A stretch of 64,000 nucleotides of DNA from positions 62,001-126,000 of the forward strand of contig NZ_JAHDIU010000002.1 in NCBI RefSeq assembly GCF_019891545.1, given 5' to 3'. This DNA comes from Flavobacterium coralii (GTDB lineage Bacteria > Bacteroidota > Bacteroidia > Flavobacteriales > Flavobacteriaceae). This document shows, one piece after another, positions 25,446-35,918 of this stretch (its first letter is position 1; each line of letters starts with the position of its first letter). The position numbers were made by a program, and so were the translations under genes. The notes below the pieces were generated by a model. The model did no database searches. It was given only the letters and a program-made list of their open reading frames with translations, and was not told the DNA's origin.

Positions 25446-26342
25446 TTATTGTTTTAGTTTAAGATTAGGATTTTCTTCCGGTAGTGGTATATAGCCCGTT
25501 TCTCCCGGTATAGAGGGAAATGCTTTATTTGCCCACATTTGTTTGGCTTCTTCAATACGTTCTTTATCTGTGGCAACAAAATTCCAGTATATATGCCTTG
25601 GCTCTGCAAAAGGTTCGCCGCCAAAAATATATACAGTAGTATTTTCGTGCATGGTAAACTCACACAAGCCGGCATCTTTAGCAACTAAAAGTTGTTTAGG
25701 CTCAAAAACAGTTCCTTCGGTTTCAACTTTACCTTCCAGTATATACAAACCGCTTTCTCCAAAAAGGCTGCTGCCTATGTTTATATTTTGTCTTTCCTTG
25801 GTTTTAATCTCTATAAGGTAAAGCGGGCTGTAAACCGGTACAGGCGATTTTTTGCCCAATGCCTCTCCGGCAATCAGTTTATACTGCACGCCATTTTCTT
25901 CCCAATCCGGCAGGTCTTTTTCATCTGCATGATAAAAAGAGGGTTCAGAGTATTCTTCCTCTTTAGGCAACGCCACCCATATTTGCAGTCCGTGCATTTT
26001 TTTATCTGATTTTCGCAGGTAATCCGGTGTACGTTCAGAATGTGTTATGCCTTTCCCGGCTGTCATCCAGTTAACCTGCCCGGGCTTTATCTCAATTTCG
26101 GTTCCCAGGCTGTCGCGGTGCATAATACTGCCCTCAAAAAGATAGGTAAGGGTAGAAAGCCCTATGTGCGGGTGTGGGCCAATATCAAAATTTTCATGGT
26201 CAGACAAGGCAACAGGCCCCATGTGGTCTATAAAAATAAACGGCCCAACCATGCGCTTCTGGCGGAAAGGCAATAGCCTGCCCACTAAAAAATTACCGAT
26301 ATCGCTTGGTCGCTCTTCTATAATAAAGCTGATGTTTGACAT
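25446..26342 (-). CDS. Pirin family protein
   Basis: A 298-aa bicupin of the pirin family. The N-terminal cupin has the metal ligands in GPHPHIGL (two His) and GITHSE (His and Glu), and the block GPFIFIDHMGP. The C-terminal cupin has lost obvious ligands, as is usual. Some bacterial pirins have quercetin dioxygenase activity, but the physiological role here is unknown. First gene of a two-gene operon with the GNAT protein. Confidence 0.9.
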   Translation of the reverse strand: MSNISFIIEERPSDIGNFLVGRLLPFRQKRMVGPFIFIDHMGPVALSDHENFDIGPHPHIGLSTLTYLFEGSIMHRDSLGTEIEIKPGQVNWMTAGKGITHSERTPDYLRKSDKKMHGLQIWVALPKEEEYSEPSFYHADEKDLPDWEENGVQYKLIAGEALGKKSPVPVYSPLYLIEIKTKERQNINIGSSLFGESGLYILEGKVETEGTVFEPKQLLVAKDAGLCEFTMHENTTVYIFGGEPFAEPRHIYWNFVATDKERIEEAKQMWANKAFPSIPGETGYIPLPEENPNLKLKQ

Positions 26343-26611
26343 AACTGAAAGATTAATGCTGTTAAATTACGATTTTTTGCTTTACAAACTTCTGTCAATT
26401 TTATTGTATATGAATTGAACCAGATTAAGAAATGCAATAGGGGATTGTTTAATAGAATGTGTAGAAAGTTTGATTTTAATTTGTGGATTTCTACAGAGAT
26501 TTCAAAATGTTATGTGGTTTAAATAACTGATTTACAATCACTTTATTGTTGTGGTGCAGCTATTGCATATTGGTATGTGTATTAAAACCTAAAATAATAA
26601 CACTTGCAAAT

Positions 26612-28054
26612 ATGAATAGTGAAACAATTACTTCAGGAAAATTATATGCTTCGGCAAATCCTGATACGGTCAGTCCAATAACCACCACCACGACAGATAT
26701 TACCAAAACAATTTTAGACAACAAGCCGGCTGCCATTAATCTTGCAGTACAGTTTTTTACTTTTCTGCTGTTGGCAACCGGAGTTTTTTTATTGTTTGAA
26801 TTTTACCCCCAGCTCGAGCAGCTAAATACGGAAAGGATAAATTCAGCTATTGGAATATTTTTAGTTTTCCTTTCCGCTTTTCTTTTGCTGTTTAAGGGAG
26901 GATTTTTCCTTTATAATTTATATTTATACATACGCTACAGGCCTGTAAAATCAGTAACCGATGATAAGCTGCCAACCTGTACCGTAATTGTACCTGCCTA
27001 TAACGAAGGCAGCCAGGTATGGGCAACACTTAAAAGCCTTGCCGACAGTAACTATCCCGAGCATAAATTACAGTTACTCGCCATTGATGATGGTAGTAAA
27101 GACGACACCTGGCAGTGGATGCTGAAAGCCAAGGAAGAACTTGGTGACAGGGTTTCTATATTTAAACAGCCAAAAAATATGGGTAAGCGCCATGCGCTGT
27201 ATCGCGGATTTAAAATGGGTAACGGAGATGTTTTTGTAACCGTTGACAGCGACTCTATAGTTAAGAAAGATACTTTAAGAAACTTGGTAAGCCCATTTGT
27301 GGTAAATGAAAAATGTGGTGCTGTTGCGGGTAATGTAAAAGTACTGAATGATAAAAAAGGCATACTGCCTAAAATGCTTAATGTAAGCTTTGTTATGAGT
27401 TTCGAGTTTATGCGTTCGGCAGAAAGCAGGCTTGGTTCTGTGCTGTGCACACCGGGAGCATTATCTGCCTACAGGCGCACAGCAGTTTTTGCATGCCTTG
27501 AAGAATGGATAAACCAGACTTTTATGGGGCAGCCATCAGACATTGGCGAAGACAGGGCCATGACCAACATGATCATGAAGCAGGGGTACCACGTGCTGTT
27601 TCAGCGTAATGCCCATGTACTTACTAATGTGCCGGAGCAATATACAGGATTATACAAAATGTTTATACGTTGGGGCAGGAGTAATGTGCGCGAAAACATC
27701 ATGATGGCAAAGTTTGTCTTCAGCAATTTCAGGAAAGATTCTAAATTCGGTACAAGGCTGCTGTTTATTAACCAATGGCTTAAAATGATAATGGTATATC
27801 CTGCGCTGTTACTGATGTTATATTTTGTTATTACGCACCCGATACTGTTTATTAGTACCACATTGTTCAGCATACTGATATATTCCAGCTTTTCAGTTTT
27901 CTTTTATGCAAGGAAATATGATACGGCAGATTCCTTCTGGGCCTATTCCTATAGCCTTCTTTATACCTTCGGGTTATTCTGGATAACGCCTTATGCCATT
28001 GCAACAGCAGGCAGGAGGGGATGGCTGACACGAGAATTACCCACAACCAGATAA
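26612..28054 (+). CDS. Processive-type family 2 glycosyltransferase
   Basis: A 480-aa membrane glycosyltransferase. Two N-terminal membrane helices (about 45-105) are followed by the GT2 catalytic domain: VPAYNEG, AIDDGSKDDT, the DxD-type VDSDS, GEDRAMT with the catalytic Asp, and a late RW motif (FIRWGRSN). Three or four C-terminal membrane helices complete it. The layout is that of polysaccharide synthases such as hyaluronan or poly-N-acetylglucosamine synthase, so it probably makes and exports an exopolysaccharide; the sugar is unknown. ATG 26612 is preferred over an upstream codon at 26546. No export partner genes lie next to it. Confidence 0.82.
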   Translation: MNSETITSGKLYASANPDTVSPITTTTTDITKTILDNKPAAINLAVQFFTFLLLATGVFLLFEFYPQLEQLNTERINSAIGIFLVFLSAFLLLFKGGFFLYNLYLYIRYRPVKSVTDDKLPTCTVIVPAYNEGSQVWATLKSLADSNYPEHKLQLLAIDDGSKDDTWQWMLKAKEELGDRVSIFKQPKNMGKRHALYRGFKMGNGDVFVTVDSDSIVKKDTLRNLVSPFVVNEKCGAVAGNVKVLNDKKGILPKMLNVSFVMSFEFMRSAESRLGSVLCTPGALSAYRRTAVFACLEEWINQTFMGQPSDIGEDRAMTNMIMKQGYHVLFQRNAHVLTNVPEQYTGLYKMFIRWGRSNVRENIMMAKFVFSNFRKDSKFGTRLLFINQWLKMIMVYPALLLMLYFVITHPILFISTTLFSILIYSSFSVFFYARKYDTADSFWAYSYSLLYTFGLFWITPYAIATAGRRGWLTRELPTTR

Positions 28055-28089
28055 TGGTGCCATACTAGTTATAAATGTTAAGTTTGAAG

Positions 28090-28116
28090 AACCTCCCTTT
28101 GCAGGGAGGTTTTTTT
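28090..28116 (+). terminator. Terminator after the glycosyltransferase
   Basis: The stem AACCTCCCT (28090-28098) pairs with AGGGAGGTT (28103-28111) around TTGC and runs into seven T. Confidence 0.9.
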
Positions 28117-28142
28117 GTGCAGATATTTTTTCAACTTTTAGT

Positions 28143-28171
28143 TTGCAGATTGAAATTAATTTCTAGCTTTG
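28143..28171 (+). promoter_or_regulatory. Promoter of the membrane protein/regulator pair
   Basis: TTG (28143-28145), an 18-bp spacer and an exact TAnnTTTG (TAGCTTTG, 28164-28171) lie 18 bp before the ATG at 28190. Confidence 0.7.
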
Positions 28172-28189
28172 TATTTAAAAGTACTTTAT

Positions 28190-28816
28190 ATGAAGCAGCA
28201 ACAGGATTATATCCGCGACATATCAGAGATACGCTCTATGATGGAGCGTTCTACTAAGTTTTTATCGCTGTCGGGTTGGGCAGGTATTATGGCAGGCATA
28301 TATGCGCTCACAGGTGCCTATATAGCTTATGCTGTATTTGATTTTAGTCCCAGGAAAGTTGTTTACAACCCGTTGGGCCGCATGCATATTAATAAAGATT
28401 TTATCGGGTTGATGCTGGTTGCAGCTGCAGTACTGTTGTTAGCCATTGGTACCGCTTGGTTCTTCTCAAACCAAAAGGCCAAGAAGAAAAACGAAAAGCT
28501 ATGGAATGCAACTTCAAAAAGGCTGATGATAAATATGGGTGTCCCGCTTGTGGCAGGAGGCTTATTTGTATTAATTTTGGCAGCTAAAGGCTTGATAGGC
28601 CTTGTTGCACCGGCTACGCTTATTTTTTACGGCTTATCGTTGTATATTGCGAGCCGCTATACTTATGAAGATGTAAAGATACTTGGGCTTGTACAGGTAA
28701 TGCTGGGGCTTGTTGCAGCTTTATACTTAGGCTACGGGCTGTTGTTCTGGGCAATTGGCTTTGGTGCAGGCCACATTATTTACGGTATATACATACATTA
28801 CAAATACGAAAGGTGA
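28190..28816 (+). CDS. Five-helix membrane protein of unknown function
   Basis: A 208-aa protein. A short charged N-terminus (MKQQQDYIRDISEIRSMMER) precedes about five hydrophobic helices. No catalytic motif is seen. Its stop codon overlaps the start of the winged-helix regulator gene (GTGA overlap), so the two are translationally coupled. Such pairs, where a small helix-turn-helix protein controls a membrane protein, are common in Bacteroidota, but no function is known to me. ATG 28190 is chosen over 28169 because the latter would sit on the -7 element. Confidence 0.65.
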   Translation: MKQQQDYIRDISEIRSMMERSTKFLSLSGWAGIMAGIYALTGAYIAYAVFDFSPRKVVYNPLGRMHINKDFIGLMLVAAAVLLLAIGTAWFFSNQKAKKKNEKLWNATSKRLMINMGVPLVAGGLFVLILAAKGLIGLVAPATLIFYGLSLYIASRYTYEDVKILGLVQVMLGLVAALYLGYGLLFWAIGFGAGHIIYGIYIHYKYER

Positions 28817-29112
28817 AGTTATCCATTAACGGTTTACATAAAGCATTCGAAAGCCGCATAAGGCTTGGTATCATGTCGGCGCTTGCAGTTAATGACAGGC
28901 TCGATTTTAATACCCTTAAAGAATATCTTGAAGTTACCGACGGTAATCTTGCAAGCCACCTTAAAGCGCTAGAAAAAGAAGAATTTATAGGTGTAGAAAA
29001 ATCTTTCGTTGGTCGGAAGCCTAACACACGCTATTTTATGACCAAAGAAGGGCGCATTGCTTTTGAAGACCACCTGAAAGTGTTGGAAAAACTAATAAAA
29101 TCTCAGAAATAA
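28813..29112 (+). CDS. Winged-helix transcriptional regulator
   Basis: A 99-aa protein, nearly all of it a winged-helix DNA-binding domain: a helix RIRLGIMSALAV, then the helix-turn-helix DFNTLKEYLEVTDGNLASHL and the wing VGRKPNTRYFMTKEG. It resembles the small PadR/MarR-like 'winged helix DNA-binding domain' family (HTH_34). The start is GTG 28813, which overlaps the TGA of the preceding gene by GTGA. It probably regulates its own operon. Confidence 0.8.
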   Translation: MKLSINGLHKAFESRIRLGIMSALAVNDRLDFNTLKEYLEVTDGNLASHLKALEKEEFIGVEKSFVGRKPNTRYFMTKEGRIAFEDHLKVLEKLIKSQK

Positions 29113-29170
29113 AAAAATTTATTTTTAAACTTTGAAAATCAAAGTTATTTGTAATTTAAAAATTAAAATT

Positions 29171-29506
29171 ATGGCAGAAAATGTTTTTAAAAATCAGTCG
29201 CACATTAACACGACAAGAACAAGATTTATAATTGCAGGCGGCACAATCGCTCTGGCGGTTATAGCACTTTTTGTATTTTCGGTAAATACACCCAATCCTG
29301 AATGGGGGAACTACTGGAGGGTAAAACCCTTACTGCTTACACCATTCATTGGCGCTTTTGGTGGTATGGCTATGTATTACTGCACAAGGCTTGCCGCGTA
29401 TATGCAAATAAATAAAGTTGTCGGCTTTTTATTAAGTATGCCTGTTTATGTAGTTATATTATGGATTGGCATTGTACTTGGACTTAACGGAACACTTTGG
29501 AACTAA
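29171..29506 (+). CDS. Small membrane protein of unknown function
   Basis: A 111-aa protein with three hydrophobic helices (IAGGTIALAVIALFVFSV, a central one with GAFGGMAMYY, and one near the C-terminus). ATG 29171 is chosen over 29132, since the longer form would add a lysine-rich stretch with no family support. It lies 58 bp after the winged-helix gene and may be part of the same operon. No family recognised. Confidence 0.6.
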   Translation: MAENVFKNQSHINTTRTRFIIAGGTIALAVIALFVFSVNTPNPEWGNYWRVKPLLLTPFIGAFGGMAMYYCTRLAAYMQINKVVGFLLSMPVYVVILWIGIVLGLNGTLWN

Positions 29507-29516
29507 TGCAGTTGTT

Positions 29517-30275
29517 ATGGAATATTTTACAGAAGAAAACTCCATAGTACGCCGGATATGGGGCAGGGGCGATACCATACTTTTTATTTTTGCAGGAGCC
29601 TCTGCAGAGTTTGCCCTTAATAAAGCCGTGGACTGGCTTTATTTTACAGGCCGTTTGCCATCTGATCCGTTGGGCAGGCTGTTTTCTACAGTAGCTTACG
29701 CAAGGAAGATTGTTTTTGCAGAGAAACAGGCAGCGCACAATGCTATTGATGCTATGGCAGCTATACACAACAGTGTTGAACAAGCTCGCGGTTACAGCAT
29801 ACCCGATTGGGCATATCGTGATGTACTTTTTATGCTGATAGACTATTCTATACGGTCTTTTGAAGTTCTTGAGCGGAAACTTACCGCAGCTGAAAAAGAA
29901 GATGTGTTTAGTGTTTTTTACAGAGTAGGGGCACGGATGGGACTAAAAGGCTTGCCGGGTAATTATGAAGAATGGGAAGTGATGCGAACCCATCACCTTG
30001 AAGAAGACTTACAATACAGCCGCTACACCGCTAATCTTTTTAAACAATATAACAAGCATCTTGGCTTTTTGAGGTACAAGTTACTGCTAGAGGTACAGAT
30101 GCTGCTCGTGCCTCAACACGTAAAGGCATTGTTGGGGTTTAAGCGGTTGATTATAATAAAGCCTTTAGTCAGTTTTTACAAATTGAGCAGGAAATTTAAG
30201 TTTGACTGGCTGCTTAAAGCTGCACTACTGCCTCCATTGTACAGAAAAGAGATACTGGCTTTAGACACTTACTAA
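29517..30275 (+). CDS. MpaB/DUF2236-type oxygenase-like protein
   Basis: A 253-aa protein of the DUF2236 family, which also includes latex-clearing (rubber) oxygenases and MpaB. The family opening is visible as a helical repeat with ASAEFALNKAVDWLYF and DPLGRLFSTVAYARKIVFA; the haem or metal His is likely among AAHNAID and the later THHLEED segment. Bacterial members are poorly studied, so neither cofactor nor substrate is assigned. ATG 29517 lies 10 bp after the preceding stop; a longer in-frame TTG start at 29466 would overlap the preceding gene. Confidence 0.7.
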   Translation: MEYFTEENSIVRRIWGRGDTILFIFAGASAEFALNKAVDWLYFTGRLPSDPLGRLFSTVAYARKIVFAEKQAAHNAIDAMAAIHNSVEQARGYSIPDWAYRDVLFMLIDYSIRSFEVLERKLTAAEKEDVFSVFYRVGARMGLKGLPGNYEEWEVMRTHHLEEDLQYSRYTANLFKQYNKHLGFLRYKLLLEVQMLLVPQHVKALLGFKRLIIIKPLVSFYKLSRKFKFDWLLKAALLPPLYRKEILALDTY

Positions 30276-30285
30276 TTACATATTA

Positions 30286-31218
30286 TTACAGTATCAGGTT
30301 CATTACTTTTAATGTTTTTGGGCCTACAATACCGTCAGTTTTTAAATTTTTAGCCTTCTGGAATTCTTTAACTGCTTTGGTTGTAGCTGCATCAAAGATA
30401 CCTGTTACAGCTATTTTAGCTTTGCCAACCTCATTAAGCCTTTCCTGGATTTTAATAACGGCCTCACCAGAATATCCAGCTTTAACAATAGTGCCTGAAA
30501 GTTTAGTTTTTTGCTTTTTATCACTGACAAATTCCTGTAATGCGCCTATTGTTACTGTATCGGCAATGCCTGTTACATTCATCTTTTGTGATTCCTGAAA
30601 ATCGGTAACTGCTTTTTTGGTCTTGTTGCCAAACCAGCCATCGGCAACTATAGCATGGCCTGCCTCTATCAGCAGTTTTTGTAATTTTACTACATCTGCA
30701 CCCCTGTCTCCTACACTTATATCAGATTTAATTTCGGCACTCTCACGCCCCAGTACTTCGGGAGAAACGAAAGACTTTACCGAGTTTAATGACCTGTTGC
30801 GCAACATTACTTTTCCGCCGTCGCTGTCGTTGCCAGTTGCGGTGTTCCCTTCATATGACTCAAAGGTGGTTTTAGCGGTGTTAGTCCACTTCTTAAAAAT
30901 ACCTATGTGGTCTGCATGCCCGTCGCCACGCCAGTCAAATATCACTATATCACCGGGCTGCGGCTCTTTAACCAGCATGTTCTTCGATTTAAAATAGTTA
31001 TGTGCAGCCTGGCAATGGTGTATGCCCTTAGTGGCCTGTATGGCTCCCAAAGGGAAACCCGCCTTATCATAAACCCAGCTGACAAATATGGCGCACCACT
31101 TTACACCATTCATTCCGTACCATTCGCCGTACTTGGTTTTGTTGCTGCCTGCAGGGCGTTCTACAGTGCCTAATTCGGCGTGGGCAGTATCTAATATGGC
31201 TTTACGGTTTGCATTCAT
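30286..31218 (-). CDS. CHAP amidase with two peptidoglycan-binding domains, eCIS-linked
   Basis: A 310-aa cell-wall hydrolase. The N-terminal CHAP/NlpC-P60-like domain has the catalytic Cys42 in WCAIFVSW and the His in HADHIGIF (His104). Two PG_binding_1 repeats follow (about 165-235 and 240-310), each with the pattern of a helix, DGxxGxxTxxAVxxFQ. There is no signal peptide, so export by Sec is unlikely; it could act after lysis, by helping to release eCIS particles, or be delivered as cargo. It starts 24 bp after the patatin gene and is the last gene of that operon, convergent with the MpaB gene. Confidence 0.85.
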   Translation of the reverse strand: MNANRKAILDTAHAELGTVERPAGSNKTKYGEWYGMNGVKWCAIFVSWVYDKAGFPLGAIQATKGIHHCQAAHNYFKSKNMLVKEPQPGDIVIFDWRGDGHADHIGIFKKWTNTAKTTFESYEGNTATGNDSDGGKVMLRNRSLNSVKSFVSPEVLGRESAEIKSDISVGDRGADVVKLQKLLIEAGHAIVADGWFGNKTKKAVTDFQESQKMNVTGIADTVTIGALQEFVSDKKQKTKLSGTIVKAGYSGEAVIKIQERLNEVGKAKIAVTGIFDAATTKAVKEFQKAKNLKTDGIVGPKTLKVMNLIL

Positions 31219-31242
31219 GTTTTTTCATATTAGGGTTATGTA

Positions 31243-32985
31243 TTACAGCAGTTTCCATTTTTTAAGTGACAGCTTTATTATATCTATAGCTTTACCTGCT
31301 ATAAATTTATTGATAACTACTTTAGTACCTATAAACATTAATGGCCTGGCTAAACCTTTAAACGTGAACAGTTCCATAATAAGCTTTCCTACCCGCTTAC
31401 GTATTTTCTGCTCATATTTATCAATATCCTGCACTTTTATTTTTGGCCAGGTATCACCACATGAAAATACAGGTATCTTAAATTCGCCTGTCCTTTCTGA
31501 GAATACGGGTATTATCTGGTATTGTTTTTCTTCACCGGGTTTCGTGGCAGACGACGCAAAATCATCTTTGTTAGCAACACCAGAGTAGCCATTGGCAAAT
31601 ATCGGGTTATTTTGCAGGGCAGATTCCGGTACGGTAAAGTAGTCCCTGAGGAATATTTCGCAGTTATAGCGACCCAGGTAAAAATCGTGAATACGGAATT
31701 CTTTATGGAGGAAACCGCCAAACCCCGAAAGGGTTCCGCAGGCTATTGCCTTTTCTCCGAAAACATCTTCTATCACATTACCGTTTTTATCCCTTATTTC
31801 CCTTGAGGGAGAAATTATAAAACTGCTTGCGTCATTTTCCTTCATTAGCTCTTTATACTCCTGTGGCTTGGCCCTCATTTGCGACAGCATTGCACCAAGT
31901 GTTTTAGGTATCACACTTGTTAGTACAGGGTTAGCATCAAATATTTCGGCTTCTGCACTCGGGAAAGGATCAACCATAAGCACAGTATTTGTAAAACTCG
32001 AATAATCGCAGTTTATATCATCTAAAATTCTGTCGGTGCCTGCCTTTTCTTCATCGGTAGTGTAGGGCATGCCCTTGTCACGCGCCAAAGTTTCGTTTAA
32101 TAAGTCCCTTACTTTTTCAAAAGGCTCATTATTAATAACACCACCATCAATATTAAGGCTCGTATAACTGCCGTCTTTTACAGGAGAATTCCTAAAAATA
32201 TATTTTAACCATGGGATCTGGTTAACATATTCAGATGGCCTTGTAAGGGTTCGTGGTGCAAGACCCACAGGAAATGCACCTGTAGCCATTGCAGCCTCTA
32301 CAGCCACCGAAACATTCTGGCCTGTTGCAAAGTTCAGCGGCATCCATTCATTGCCTGTAGGCGTTGCATTTCCGTTTATAAGCTCAAAACAACCATAGTC
32401 GTTATGAACCCTCATATAATATTTTTCCTGCCTTCCTGCAGCGTTTAATCCTGCATAATAGCAAAAACCTTCTAAATTAGTAAGGGTGGTAAATATTTTG
32501 AGTGGAGAACCGTCGTTATTTTCAAAAAAGGCGGGTAGTTTATCAACGGCTTTCTTAGTGCCTGTAATCATTTTTGCCGCTATTTCCTCTATAAACTGTG
32601 AGTTTAGGAGTGATACTACCGAGCCATTTTTTATATCGGACACATCAAGCATCTTGCTGAAAACATCATTGTTAAGCAGGTCTACCCAACTGTGATATAA
32701 TTTGTTTTCGGGATGCGGAGCAGTTATTTGTGTATTGTTACTGCTGTACTGTACCGGTATGTGCTTTTCCTGCAGTGCGCTTGCCAGCAAAAGCCCTGTC
32801 ATTCCCCCTGCAGAGGCTCCGCCAATTATTGGAATACTAATCTGGTGAGAGGGTACATTTTCTCCTCCGCGCCTTTTTTCCCATTCTTCAAGTGTTTCTA
32901 ACAGATAATCTATAACACCGGCGGTGTAGGCGCCTGCAGATACCGCGCCGGCCATACACAATCCAATTTCAAACTTCTTGTCCAT
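31243..32985 (-). CDS. Patatin-like phospholipase, eCIS-linked
   Basis: A 580-aa protein with an intact patatin catalytic dyad. The glycine-rich oxyanion region is GAVSAGAYTAGV near residue 13, the nucleophile is Ser58 in GASAG, and the catalytic Asp is Asp280 in NIDGG. These enzymes release fatty acids from phospholipids. It has no signal peptide. Patatin-type lipases are known as effectors of contractile systems and also as abortive or lysis enzymes, so a toxin or release role is plausible here; position next to the CHAP hydrolase and eCIS genes supports that but does not prove it. It follows a 59-aa gene by 40 bp. Confidence 0.85.
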   Translation of the reverse strand: MDKKFEIGLCMAGAVSAGAYTAGVIDYLLETLEEWEKRRGGENVPSHQISIPIIGGASAGGMTGLLLASALQEKHIPVQYSSNNTQITAPHPENKLYHSWVDLLNNDVFSKMLDVSDIKNGSVVSLLNSQFIEEIAAKMITGTKKAVDKLPAFFENNDGSPLKIFTTLTNLEGFCYYAGLNAAGRQEKYYMRVHNDYGCFELINGNATPTGNEWMPLNFATGQNVSVAVEAAMATGAFPVGLAPRTLTRPSEYVNQIPWLKYIFRNSPVKDGSYTSLNIDGGVINNEPFEKVRDLLNETLARDKGMPYTTDEEKAGTDRILDDINCDYSSFTNTVLMVDPFPSAEAEIFDANPVLTSVIPKTLGAMLSQMRAKPQEYKELMKENDASSFIISPSREIRDKNGNVIEDVFGEKAIACGTLSGFGGFLHKEFRIHDFYLGRYNCEIFLRDYFTVPESALQNNPIFANGYSGVANKDDFASSATKPGEEKQYQIIPVFSERTGEFKIPVFSCGDTWPKIKVQDIDKYEQKIRKRVGKLIMELFTFKGLARPLMFIGTKVVINKFIAGKAIDIIKLSLKKWKLL

Positions 32986-33025
32986 AAAAATTACAACTCT
33001 GGGTAACTCAAAATTTACTTATACA

Positions 33026-33205
33026 TTATTCGGGTGACTTTATCAGCCTTAATAATTCTTCATACGGAACAATGGTAATCAATTGGTGTCCGTTCTCAAG
33101 TTCTATAACTGTTTTACCATTTAGCCGCGGGTAAAACATTATAATTTTAGCAGTATTTACCGCATGGACTTTATTGTTCACATCAGGAACTTCAACAATT
33201 TGCAT
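33026..33205 (-). CDS. 59-aa protein at the start of the patatin-CHAP operon
   Basis: A complete small frame: ATG at 33205, stop at 33028-33026. The protein starts MQIVEVPDVNNKVHAV and ends LLRLIKSPE, with a central NGKTVIELENGHQLITIV. The alternating beta-like pattern and the ELENGHQL segment weakly recall the FlbD family of small flagellar regulators, but I would not call it that. It begins 49 bp downstream of the shared 23-bp motif and lies 40 bp before the patatin gene, so it is likely the first gene of that operon. Confidence 0.55.
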   Translation of the reverse strand: MQIVEVPDVNNKVHAVNTAKIIMFYPRLNGKTVIELENGHQLITIVPYEELLRLIKSPE

Positions 33206-33253
33206 AAGAAGCAGTTTTATATGAGGTAAATATAAATTATTTGTTAAAATTCA

Positions 33254-33276
33254 CATTGCGTGTTTTTACTGAAATT
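33254..33276 (-). promoter_or_regulatory. 23-bp motif shared with the eCIS operon upstream region (copy 1)
   Basis: CATTGCGTGTTTTTACTGAA then ATT on the plus strand; it matches 20 of 23 positions with 63192-63214. In both places it lies 49-63 bp upstream of a minus-strand operon's first ATG. Around it (33206-33557) lies an otherwise AT-rich non-coding stretch that must also hold the promoter of the response regulator gene; no clear TAnnTTTG was found there. Confidence 0.5.
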
Positions 33277-33557
33277 GAATGGTTAATAACTTTTTTTAAC
33301 AATATTTTAATTTTTTATACGTTGATATCATAATTTCTATAATTTTATCCCAACTAAAAAATTACATAATGAATTACCGTACATCCCCACCGGAACCTCA
33401 TTCTTCAAGATTTCTTTATTTATCATCATTTGTGAGTACATAGTTTAGCATTAAGCAACCCCTTAATCTGTTAACCGCACAATTCTTTCGTGTTATTGTA
33501 TAAATAGCATCGGATATGGCTGTGCTTTGTCTTTCCTTTTCAAAACCACACTCATTT

Positions 33558-35499
<1,942 letters not shown>

Positions 35500-35507
35500 A
35501 GCTATAT

Positions 35508-35872
35508 AGTTGCAATACTATAGATACAGTACCTTTCAGGTCCCATTTCTGCGGCAGGGTTACCACTGCGCCCAGTGCACCCGTAAGCCAGTCGAACAGG
35601 CTGCCCGTAAGATATTCCTTAAAGTTAGCTTTAAAATCATCAATACTGCCTTTTACTGCTGCCACAAGATTACTGAAAAACTTACCGGGGTCTTTAAAAA
35701 TCAGCCCGATTGCCTCGCCTGCTTTTTGCAGCGTAGCCATAAAGCCTTCGGCATCTATACCCAAAAGGCTGAGTGCCCATTTAAAGAATTTCTTCCCGGC
35801 CTCCTTCAGCCATTGCCCCAGCTTTAAGAGCGCTCCTTCTGCAACCTTTAGCGCTATTTGCCTTTCACTTTC
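35508..35872 (-). pseudogene. Orphan fragment of the eCIS effector scaffold
   Basis: About 120 codons that match the middle of the 1387-aa effector. The core at 35532-35788 aligns without gaps with 39015-39271 and is almost identical (for example FFKWALSLLGIDAEGFMATL is shared); the flanks diverge, with the left flank (EGALLKLGQWLKEAGK) still recognisably related. It has no start codon of its own, sits beyond a terminator, and ends against the ATPase gene. It is best read as a remnant of a second effector gene or of a cassette exchange, as seen with orphan tips in Rhs and CDI loci. Confidence 0.8.
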
Positions 35873-35877
35873 CAATA

Positions 35878-35910
35878 AAATTAAACCGGCACTATTGACC
35901 GGTTTAATTT
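35878..35910 (-). terminator. Terminator of the effector-partner operon
   Basis: The stem AAATTAAACCGG (35878-35889) pairs with CCGGTTTAATTT (35899-35910) around 9 nt; on the minus strand it is followed by a short T-rich stretch. It lies just after the 385-aa gene and before the orphan fragment. Confidence 0.75.
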
Positions 35911-35918
35911 TTTTTAAT

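Noticed and set aside
26460-26495. TGTAGAAA/TTTCTACA inverted repeat upstream of the glycosyltransferase
   Set aside because: 8-bp AT-rich arms 20 bp apart are expected by chance in such DNA, and no promoter element fits with it.
33369-33443. 24-codon plus-strand frame before the response regulator
   Set aside because: Too short, no family, no clear promoter or coupling.
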